From: Oikopleura dioica | Taxonomy: Eukaryota; Chordata; Appendicularia; Copelata; Oikopleuridae | DNA: 64,000 nt | Assembly: GCA_907165135.1 (NCBI GenBank) | Contig: OU015568.1 | Location: forward strand, 2,302,501 to 2,366,500 | Direction of reading: 5' to 3' | Shown: positions 32,116 through 42,799 of the stretch, piece after piece | How the letters are laid out: each line of letters begins with the position of its first letter | Numbering within the stretch: position 1 is the stretch's first letter | Made by a program: the position numbers and the translations under genes | The notes under the pieces: model-generated | The model's input: only the letters and a program-made list of their open reading frames with translations | The model's database searches: none | What the model was told of the DNA's origin: nothing

Positions 32116-35100
32116 TCATGCACATCCGTAGCCGAAGCATGGGAGGTTAAAATCTGGTAGTTGTTGATTCTGGGCAGCGGGCAGTCTAGCTACAACGCGG
32201 TTGAGCAGTTGTGGAGCTTGATTAGGGTTAGTGGAAGAGAATGAATATCTAAAGCTGAAGCGGCCGTTGTTAGTGTTTTGCGGTGGAGGGTTAGTGTCGT
32301 CGTTGGCGGAACAAACCAGAGCGTTCGGGCCAAGCTCGCAACATTCTTCGGCTTCGGCGACTCCGGCGATGAAGGCTAGGTCTTGAACGAGACCTGTACC
32401 AGAAGAAAGGAGCTTGAAGTCGGATCGTTGTTCAGCCCTAGAAATTTGAGTTCGAGGTAGAGTTTTTTGTGAGCCTACGTTTGAACAGTCGGCAGATCAA
32501 GCGTTCCGACTTGCAGGCAATCAACAAGAACAGTCACATCAAGTTCGTCGAAAAACACTTGAATTTTGTGAAAGTTTCCATCGTTCAAATTCGGTAAGAG
32601 ATCGCCCCTGATCATATCCTCTGCTCCTTCGCGACGAACGACGAGATCACCGTTTTGGAATGAGAAGGAGGCGTAGTCTTGGCCGTTGTATTGCACTTGG
32701 AAGGCTTCGAAATCTTGGGATTGGAGGGAAAAGGTGAAGACGACGGAGAAGACTTTGCTTAGTCCACCGGGAAAGACTGAAGACAAGGAAGAAGCGAAAG
32801 AATTGCCAGCGGAACTGGAGCCTGAGCTGCCAAACTTCCAGGCTGAATGGCCTGGCGCACTTCCGCGGACAGCGTTAGAATTTCGGAATCCCATGGTTTT
32901 GAGAAGATTTGCACCGGAGGTAATTTTGCCATTTCTAGAAGACATAAGGAGCGAAATTTAGTATGATAATTACCTTCTGTAAGAAGAAAAATGGTTGACA
33001 GAAGCATAAGAGCCAAATCGATTCGACTCTGTTTCTGGCCCTACAAATTCTTCTGATGAACTTTTATCGACGAATTCTTCAATTACTGGCGCAACATAAG
33101 GCGTTTGGGTTTTGACCGGTTCAGGAATGTATGGAGCTGGAGTATTTCGAACTGGAGGCACGTACGCTCTCTGGGTTGTTGGTTTTGGTGGTGGTTGGTA
33201 AGGTTTTTGCGTTGTGAATGTCTTTTTCGGGAATCGGAAAATGAGGGGTCTTTATTTACAGAAAAAATATAGATTGAAATTGTTGAAATTTGTACAAAAT
33301 TGGCCACAAAGATTTTGACTTTATTAATTTCATTCAAAAAAGAAGTTGGACGAGCGAAATCCAGACTTTCTATTTCAAAATTTATGCCTTTGAAATTATT
33401 TTTGATGAAGTTTTTTTTCAATGAGTTAGTAATGGCTTGTTTCAGTTGCATTCCTCGTTCCTGATAATAAGTAGGTGGATCGCGGGCTAGTTCAAAATGC
33501 TTTGCATTAGGTTGTCAGTGATGGATAGGTTTTGAGGCAGATACTCTTCCTTCGAGAGAGAGTATCGCACTTTAGTTAAATGAGAGGTTAAATTTAAAAC
33601 CACTTGACAAGGTACTGCTTGGGTCTTGGCCCGAAGTAATTTTTAACACGTCATTACAGACAAGTCTCTCCAAGTGGCCTCGTACTCGTTGGACGGCACT
33701 GTAGTCGGCTGAAGCAGCGTTTTGTGTCTACTCGACAGGAGAAACTTATTTACCTCCTTGAATGAAGATCACGTGATTTTCATAGGGCTCAGAGGCGATT
33801 TCTCGGAGCTCGGACTCGATAGCATTACCGACTCCAATGGCGAAAATTCGGACTCCTTTAGCACGGAGACTTTTAGCCGCAGCGGGGACAATTGCACGAT
33901 CTTAAATCGGGTCTAGAAGTGGGTTGAGCAAATAGATTACCTTGAGGAGTTCCATCAGTGACGAAGATGAGGATCTTCGGAACTTCTTCTCGCCATCGAT
34001 TATTGGTTTCAATAAACTAAAATGTCGTTAACATCGTTAATATTCCGTTTTTATTGGAGTCATGAATTATTTAAGTTTTCAAAGTCGACGATAGTCCAAA
34101 AAATAAGTTCTGTAAAGATTCAAAGGCAAATAACTGTATTTTCGAAGATGAAAGATGCTTATTTGGTTGTTAATCAAAGTGATTGTCATTTGAGATCATG
34201 CGAATAATGGGAAACTGGGAACTGTTCCAAATATACCTTTAGTGCTTGTCCTGTGTGCGTGTCACCCCCTGTATATTTCATCGCTTCGACTTTTTCTACG
34301 AAGTCATCTTGTGAATGAATGGCTCCGAGTTTGATTGCACTGTCAGTATGCACATTCGTCGAATATGTCAACACGCCGACTTGAACATCACCGCTGCGAA
34401 GATCGAACACCGAGGAGACGTTTGCCACGAAATTCTTCGCGTAACCGTAGTTATTTCTTGATTTAAACTTTGATTCAAGGCCGAAATTGAAAGTTGCTGA
34501 TAAGGCGAATTACTGTACCTGGTGACAGAAGAAGATGAGTCGACGATAAACTGCAAATCTACAGAAATGTCACCGCAGACGCCGCTAGTCTTTGGCTTCG
34601 CTTTTTTACAGACTCGGCCAAGAAGAGAGCTCTTGATTTTCGAGATTGAGTCGAAATCACGTGTTTCGTAGACGAAATCTTCGTCGGTTGCGATGCGGTT
34701 CAACTCGTTTCGGTCGATCAGATCACCGACGCCGATCGCGTAGACAAGAATATTCGCCTGAATCAGTAATTCATTCATAATTTTAGTAGAATCAAAGTTA
34801 CCTCCTTGAGAATTTCAATTTGCGCATCAAGTCTTTCTTTGTCCGTAGCATCACCATCGGTGATCAACAAAATAATCTTGGGCACACTTGGCCTTCCTTC
34901 CGCCAGCATCTGTTGGGCTCGTTCGAGTGCTCCTCCCGTGTTTGTTTTTCCTTGAATGAAGGGCACCTTCATCAATTTTTCCTAAAAGCACTTTGTTCGC
35001 GTTTTCCGAGGACTAATTGGGCACTCACTTTTAATTCGGCAATATCGGTGGAAAGGTCCGACACTTTGATGATTGAGGTTGCATATTTGACGAGGCCAAC

Positions 35101-38100
35101 TTGAACACCGTATTCCTATTTTATTGGATAAACTTGGCCGAGTAACCTGAAAAAATAAAGCCCAAAAAGTTCATTCACGCTCCTGTACTCCAAGTTTATC
35201 GATAAATTCTCCAGTCCAGGTCTTTTGGAAAGGGTTACGAATTAAGGATATCTCCTTATGTTTTCCCAAAGTGTAACCCCTGCCTTGAGCTTCTTGAAAT
35301 TATCGGCTTTGACCGAGTCTGATCCGTCAAAAACGATGGCCATGTCCATTGAAGCAGAATCACATGACTGCTTAGACTTGACATCCTCGCAAATTTGGCC
35401 AGTCAGAGCATTTTTGAACTGAAAAAAATCATTTTGACTCGAAGACAAGAATTTTGCTATTACCTTGTTGATTCCTTCGACAGTGTTAGCATATTTGATG
35501 TGTTGAGTCACAGGTTCAGTTGCGATTTGGTTCATCATTTTTGTATTCATCTGCGATTCATTGCCGATTCCGATGACGAAGACAGAAACGTCCTGGGCAT
35601 GTAGTTTCTTGGCAGCCTCCAGAACTCGCTGAATAAATCAGTTAACAAGGCCAAAGGTACTTGGCAGTAATAAACCTCCGGATGATTGTCCTGTCCATCA
35701 GAAATGAGAACCAAAACTTTTGGAGCTTGAGATCGTGCACCAAAGTCTAAAAAAGTCATCAGTAAAGTGAACGTGGAAATACTGTACCTTTATCGTGGAA
35801 ATGCTCAGCAGCGAAAAGCAAAGCCTTTTTTGCGGGTGAAAGCATTGATTTTTTTGTTTTCAAAGAGCGGGAAGGGTTAATTTTAGCGTTAATTTTTAAG
35901 CGGTTTATACAGTTACGAGCGGTTACGTCATAGGAGTATCTCATGTCAACAAACTACTTGTAGTTTTTTGATTAAACAGGGAAGTGACATCAAACTGTAT
36001 GATTAACGTCATCTGATTATTCGCTTTATTCATAATTAATCTTATATTGACTTCTAGTTGATAGCTTTAGTTTTAGTAAATTGTACAACTGTAAACTGCG
36101 AATTTAATAATTGAGCAAGCGATATATAAGAACAGCTCGTCTTAGCTCTTAGATGCAATTATATGTTTAGTTATAGAGTTACTTTTGGAGTGGATGACGC
36201 CTGAAATGTACTCAAGCGCCCGGGCCTTGTCAGTTCGAGTCGAGCCGTTTTGAAGTCTTTCAAAAGTTTTTCCATAATCGCCCATAATAATAAATCAATA
36301 ACTCATGAAAAACTCGTAGCTCATTCGCTTGATGCCATCTTCGACTTCAGCGGCTGTTTTGAAGTCGTTGAGGTCGAATTCTGGAATAGGCTCCGATGTG
36401 TATTGGATGACGGAGACTTGCGTTGCCACCGGGCCGATTTGGAAGCTTTTTGTCACTGCCGACGGATTTTTCTGACTCGAACATTGCATTATTTACGTCA
36501 TTGCATATGGAACTAATGTCAATGTAATTATTATAGATGCCAAGAAAGTAAGAATTTTTATCACCGATAATGGTCGAAAACGACGGAATTATCAATTAGA
36601 AGTTGAATTGATGACTTGTATTTTTTTTTAATAAATCCGGTCCTGAAATTAACCAATCTCTTGCAATCTCAAAATTGGCTGATCCAATCGAGCCAGAAGA
36701 GTCAAGCATGAAAACCAAGTCAAGTTCTTGATCCGGGCATACATCTGAAAACAAGGTTCGGAGCAGATTATCCAGTTTGTAAATTAACCTTCTGAAGCAG
36801 AGCAGACCTCGGCCAAGAGTTTCTGGTTAAATTGGCCGATGTTGTTGAAAGTTCGCGTCTTCCAGACTCTTTGCTGAAGAAAAGCATTATTATAAGCACA
36901 AATGTGTTTATCGAAAAAGAATTATCATAGGAAAAAGCTTACATCGTTTCCAGTAATTTCAACAAGCTCTTGAGTCCTTGCTCTTCCGATTCCAACAGCG
37001 AAAATATCAACGCCATCATCTCGAATTTCCTGAGCAATCGGTCCATAAGCATCATCAGAAGCTCCGTCTTTAAGCAGCTCATTATCAAAAAGAAGAGAAT
37101 TTAACAAGTAATAACCTCCTCTCGTTCACTTATTGAAAGAGGAGGGCGCTAGATGTAAATTTTGGACCGCGTATAAAAAGGGGGTCGACTCTTTTCTCCG
37201 CTTATAGAGATTTTCGATAAATAGTTTTATAATTTTCATGAGGTTTTTACTTTTACTTTTAGTTTGTTTGGCTCTGTCTTCGGTAAGAGATAATTGGATA
37301 ATATTATTGAATAAACGATGATTTAAGAAAATGGTCAGAAGATTTAATTCTGCACAAGAATACAACAGAGCCTTTTTACAATGGATACAACGGGGGCTTC
37401 AAAATCAGGTATAATTTTCGTGGAGCTCGATGTTTTATGAAGATTTTAGGGATACCGTGGAACTCAGCGGAGATTCATTATCTGAGCTTTGTCATATTCC
37501 CTGTTTCGAACGAAAATATCGACAGTTTTCTATATACAGTCAAAAAGTGTCTATACAAATATACCTTGCAAATATTCATCAAAATAATCATAAAGAGTTT
37601 TCTGAATATTGAATCATCTACCTGTTAGAAGAAGAACTATTCGTTTTCGCCCGGGTTCACTGTCACTTAGAAGAGATTGGGCTTGTTTCAGGGCGTTTCC
37701 GGTGAAGGTCTTGCCACCTCGGCCGTTTCGACCTTGGAAATAGACCATGTCGTCGACTTTGCGGGTGATTGAGTTCAGATCTAGAATCATTCTATGATAA
37801 ATTATTCGTTCGTATTTTTTTTACCTAGAGTATTGAAGTCAACAACGGTGTTAGCTGCTTTGGTGTATTGAACAACTGAAAATCGAGCGAAATTTTCTCC
37901 GACTTTGAATGAGCTTGCGATGCTCTTTACCCAGTTTTTCATGTATCTTTGAAGAATTTTTATATTTCTTTTATAAAATTTCTCACCCGAATCGCTTTGG
38001 TCCGATAGAACCAGAAGAGTCAACGACGAAAACGATGTCGGCAAAGATATCTGGGCATTCAGCTTCTTTACATACATCTCCAAGGATTCCAATTCGCTTC

Positions 38101-41100
38101 AAAATCAGCTGATCGAAATTGTTGATCTCAAAGACGTATTTGTCCGCAGGCTTGGAAGCGATCTCGTGCAGCTCTTGTCGATCGTAGCAGTTGTGGTTCT
38201 CGCCGTAGCCGCATTGATGGCCGATTCTTGAATTTTTCATGGACTGATTTGTTCTAAGCGTTTTGCTTACCCGATTGCGTAGATTTCTGCTTCTTGGGCG
38301 CGGATCAGTTCTGCTGGCCTTGCGATTTCCGCGGGGCAGTTTCGCTTTCCATCGGTCATGACAATGACTCGCTGGTCGACGTCAGATCTTTGTCCGGCTT
38401 GAGAGGTGAACATGTTTCTGTAGAAATAATCAAGAGCTTCCCCGATGCATGTATCACCGTTGAGCTTTCTCATTCCATCAATGGCGCCTTATTTAAAATT
38501 CAGTCGAAAAAGGTGACATTGAAAGAACTAACCGATGACGGCTTGCTTTGAGGTTGACCTGTCGAAAGTCAGAACGGGGTTGATCCAGCGTCCTTGAGCG
38601 CGAGCTGATTGGCCAGAAAACTAGGATAATTGTTTTTCTGTATTTCTTATCTCTCGACCCTACCTGGAGAATCGAAACTCGTGATGCATTTTCGCCAATT
38701 TCAAGCTTCTCGATGATCGATTTCATCCATGTCTTCAGCTTTTGATAGTCAGAAATCGTAATTGAAGAGGACGAGTCAACAATGAAGGACAGATCCTGCT
38801 TGACGGAGCTGATGCAGTTGTCTGATTTTAATGAAGAGCAGAGTTTATTGTATAGCGTGTCTGTAATGCCCGTAAGCGCATTATAATTAGGGTCCACGCT
38901 CAAAAAATAGGTACCCGAAATAGAGCTCCTATAATTCTCAAAATTAGATATGTAAAACAACTATAAAAAACAAGCATTTTGACCCTTTTTCAAAAAAAAT
39001 CTATAAAAGAGTTGAGAAATAATGATGCCTCAAAGTGGGCAAAAATGCAAAATCACCCAAGAACGCGTGTTTTTTTAAATTTAAAATTGTAAAAATATGT
39101 TATTTTGAATTCTTAATTCGAAACTAAAATCCTTTTTTTGGAGGATGGCCTAAATTTTACGAAATCGACAATTTTCCGTAAATTCTGAGCCATTTTCAAA
39201 GAGCGCGCGGCGCGATGCCTCAGGCGGTCCAAGGGTGTCCACAAAGAAAACAAAGCAGAGCGCTGTCTGGCGCTTCAGCTAACTCAGGTAAGCTTCATAC
39301 AAATGGCTCTAGAATAATAAATACTAAGAATCAATTTAAAACTACACGTTAGAAATTTAGACAAGGGTCAAAATTTTAAATTTTTCAAAAAAACTCGATC
39401 AATTTATTAATTTATTTCAGACAATTATCTCTTTCCTATGGAAGTCAAAAATAAAGAATTCTCAGGCTTTAAAAACCTCCGGATGTCGGCAAAATGACCA
39501 TTTTAGGAAAACAAGGGAGAAAAGCCCCATCCCTGGCTTTTAAATTTAAATGGGCTTGACGGCCCTTCGGGCCGTCTCAGCCCCATCCCTGGCTTTTAAA
39601 TTTAAATGGGCTTGACGGCCCTTCGGGCCGTCTCAGCCCCATCCCTGGCTTTTAAATTTAAATGGGCTTGACGGCCCTTCGGGCCGTCTCAGCCCCATCC
39701 CTGGCTTTTAAATTTAAATGGGCTTGACGGCCCTTCGGGCCGTCTCAGCCCCATCCCTGGCTTTTAAATTTAAATGGGCTTGACGGCCCTTCGGGCCGTC
39801 TCAGCCCCATCCCTGGCTTTTAAATTTAAATGGGCTTGACGGCCCTTCGGGCCGTCTCAGCCCCATCCCTGGCTTTTAAATTTAAATGGGCTTGACGGCC
39901 CTTCGGGCCGTCTCAGCCCCATCCCTGGCTTTTAAATTTAAATGGGCTTGACGGCCCTTCGGGCCGTCTCAGCCCCATCCCTGGCTTTTAAATTTAAATG
40001 GGCTTGACGGCCCTTCGGGCCGTCTCAGCCCCATCCCTGGCTTTTAAATTTAAATGGGCTTGACTTAGGCCGGGGCCTCTACCTAGCTCATTTCATTAAG
40101 TCAAGCTTTGTCCCCAACCCCACCCACACCCGTATTTTACGTTAGACCTATCGTTCATTTATTTTATATAATTATGGTCTTTACAAAAATAAAGAAATAC
40201 TTCTTTTTTTATTTTTTCAAAAATTTTTATTATGAGTTTATTTTTTTATTCATTTGATTTCTAGTTAAGATTTTATTTAATTTCATTAGTGTAATTATCC
40301 TTATTTGTAAAATAATGGATTTTTAAAGAAGTTTCGACGTGGCCACCCTTGCGATGCCCCTAGGCCATCGCGCGCTGAGCGAGCTGCGCGCCGCTGATTT
40401 TTGCCTTTTTAGGGCCATTTTTACGGGATTGCTGGGAAAAAACTTCATCCTCCAAAAATAAATTGGTCGATTTGGGGTTAAAAAAGGGCTACGATTTCGC
40501 CTGTGTTAATTAAAATTTTATAAGAGCCGTTCTTCATGGTTTTTTGGGTGTTTTTTCTTCATAACTCCTCAACCCTTTTTCATTTCGGGTTGAAATTTAG
40601 CTTGTTTTACTCAGCTCTTCGAGATCTTCATCTTTTATGTTGATGAAAAGACCTCAAAAGCAATATTTAAAAAGTTTTATTTTTTGAGCGTGGACCCTAA
40701 TTATAATTCGCCGTCTTGAAGACATATTCTGGCAGACCAGCAATCTTCTCCAGTTCATTTGCGTCGACGGAATTGCCGATTCCGACGGAGAAGACGAAAA
40801 CCTTATCACCAATGAGGTCAGAAGCGGCTTTTTCAATTTCGTCTTGGCTGACTCCATCAGTTAAAACGATCAAAACTTGGGAAGCAGTCTTTCGAGCACG
40901 GGAAAGGACGTTGTTTCGGACATATCTGAGAGCGCTTCCGGCATGTGTGTTTCCAGTCATATATCTATCATCAGATTGACAGCCCAGCTCATTTGTAGGT
41001 CAGTGAAGTGAGAATTGTCTAGCCCGCGTCTCTCTGTTCTCGTTTCTTAGAATTTATTACAGATCCCACGCGTCTAAACTGTCAACCCTTGTTCCTAAGC

Positions 41101-41641
41101 TTCGCCAAGTCATTCTTAATCTGCCCAGCGTTGCCAGAAAGTGGAAATCCGAAGCCATTTCTGTCCGAAACATTGTCGGTGAATTGAACAACAGAAACTC
41201 TCGTTGCTGTCGCCGAGACGTCAAATTTGTCGACAAAGTCGGCGATCCATTTTTTCATCAAGTCAAATGAAACTTGCGAGACAGAAGAAGATCCGTCAGC
41301 GAGGAAGACAAGCTCCATCTGGACACCCGCACATCCTAGGAAAAATAAATCTTTCTGAACTTCAAAATCAGGCTGAAAAGTTATTTTTTGCGGCTGTTTC
41401 AATAAGCATTAAGAAAATCTTTTTTTTTTTGCGAAGCGAATTTTAAGCATTTGCGGGGCGAATTATTAAAAAAGCATCACCTGAAGCACTACGGGTTGTC
41501 CTCGCTAAAAATTTTTAACTCTTGTTTCAATTTTTCTTTCATTTCTTTTGTTTGACTTAATTTCCCTTTGAACTTACCTGCTCGGACGTCGACAGAATTG
41601 ACAAATGAGCATAAAACAGAAAATATTGAAAACCACCTCAT
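32116..41641 (-). CDS. Secreted multi-VWA protein with C-terminal TSPN (laminin-G-like) domain
   Basis: Start at 41641 with a signal peptide exon (MRWFSIFSVLCSFVNS). About six von Willebrand A domains follow, each with a MIDAS-type motif: FLADGSSS, FIVDSSSS, FVVDSSGS, FMLDSSGS, FDGSDS, FIVDSSSS, with later T and D loops (TGNTHAG, VLTDG, LISDG, LITDG, VTDG). Then a Pro/Thr-rich linker (QKPYQPPPKPTTQRAY) and a TSPN/laminin-G-like domain (SVVFTFSLQSQDFEAFQVQY, then GNFHKIQVFFDELDVTVLVD), ending with a Cys-rich tail (EECCELGPNALVC, CFGYGC). The architecture recalls FACIT-type collagens, but no Gly-X-Y repeat is present. Exons are small with short GT-AG introns. The last part of VWA1 is interrupted by a 1.8-kb transposon (38888-40699). 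Likely an extracellular-matrix adhesion protein; exon borders in VWA4-5 are approximate. Confidence 0.75.
38880..40707. mobile_element. hAT-like nonautonomous DNA transposon in a VWA exon
   Basis: A 1812-bp element (38888-40699) has perfect terminal inverted repeats of about 22 bp (TAGGGTCCACGCTCAAAAAA) and is flanked by the 8-bp duplication ATTATAAT. An 8-bp target duplication with TAGGG ends fits the hAT superfamily. Further inverted similarity lies inside (GCGCGC-rich blocks near 39210 and 40370). No transposase frame is present. The middle holds a 56-bp minisatellite. Removing the element and one duplication restores the host frame (ANYN joined to ALTGITDTLYNKLC). Confidence 0.8.
39523..40064. 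repeat. Minisatellite, 56-bp unit, nine copies plus a partial
   Basis: Units start at 39523, 39579 and every 56 bp to 40027, with no visible differences between copies; the tenth is cut after 38 bp. Each unit contains a perfect hairpin (GACGGCCC, TTC loop, GGGCCGTC) and an AT palindrome (TTTAAATTTAAA). It lies inside the hAT-like element. Confidence 0.95.
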
Positions 41642-42799
41642 TTCCGAATTTTCCTCCGATTTCTCTAAATAAATTCGCCGTAAAAGTAAGCTCGCTAAAT
41701 TGTGAATGTGAGAAAATTTTAATTAGAGGAAAGCGACAGACATAACTTTGGACCTTGCCCAACAATATTTGTTGAGAAAAAAGACGATTTACGCTATTTA
41801 TCAAATAATCTTTGACTTATTGACGCACCGACGTTCTGAAAAGCATTCTTTCTCTTGAAAATACCGCACTCTTTGTCTGAAAATATCCATTTGTCAGCAC
41901 AATGCCGAATTGGATTTTCGAATTCTCGACATTGAAATTTTACCTTGATGTTTATTCTTATATTTTAATCAATTTAAAAATCAATCAGAGTACTTTTGAT
42001 AGAAAAAAATGAAATTAAATTTGAAGACTTTTAAATAAATTTTCTATTTTCGCCGCTAGAATCTCTTGTTTGCCGATCTCTTTGATTCTGATGTTTTTTT
42101 CTGGGTTATGAACTTGTCAAAAATTAAGGGTCTGAAGAACTCGAGGGTGCTTGTTTTGTTAGTTCTACTGGTTCATTGGAATTTGTTTTCTATTTACTCG
42201 CCGGGCGTCTGGATCGCCGCCCATCATCATCGCTTGATTCAAGAGGAACGACCAGGAGGGTCCCTTATTGCGCCGATTAAACTTTCGCCGCTTTGACAAG
42301 CTCCTTCCCTAAAGTATTATTAAGCGGCCATAAAAGCAAAATAAAACGCGAGAATTCGGATTTGCTCATGGTTTCTTTTTTTCTTCGAATCATCGATTTT
42401 AAACTCTCTCTTTATTAGACTGAACTCGGGGGTTTTGACCATTTGCGCGGAATTCTGGTAATTCCTCAGAGTTATAGCCCCTCATCATTTCTCAAGTGCA
42501 AAGCTTCTTTGATAGCGTACTTCTTCATAAGGCGTATTTTCTTAAAATAGAGCATTTTTCAACAACTCCATTCTCCTGCTGTAATTTTCGACTCATTTCC
42601 GTTTATATCCGAGGAGATGATTAATTGGGAGATTAACTGATATAACTAACCAAGGCGGGATATTATTTTAAGAGACTTTTAGATAATCAAGCTGAGATGG
42701 ATCAAAATGCTGTAGATGATTTTCATATAGACCCAAAATATTATAACAAATAAATAAATATCTTTTGTTTTAACCAATGATTTATTGGCAATAAAAAAT
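41642..42799. other. Intergenic, no supported gene
   Basis: This is the upstream region of the multi-VWA gene and the 3' flank of the kelch-like gene ending at 42800. The largest frame (42066-42296, plus) has no motif and no exon partners. A reverse AATAAA (TTTATT at 42781) fits the end of the kelch-like transcript. Confidence 0.45.

Noticed and set aside
36220-36245. GTTCGAGTC resembling a tRNA B box
   Set aside because: No A box or cloverleaf around it, and the opposite strand is VWA coding sequence.
39523-40064. Regular repeats as a CRISPR array
   Set aside because: The units are directly contiguous with no variable spacers, and the context is an animal gene and a DNA transposon.
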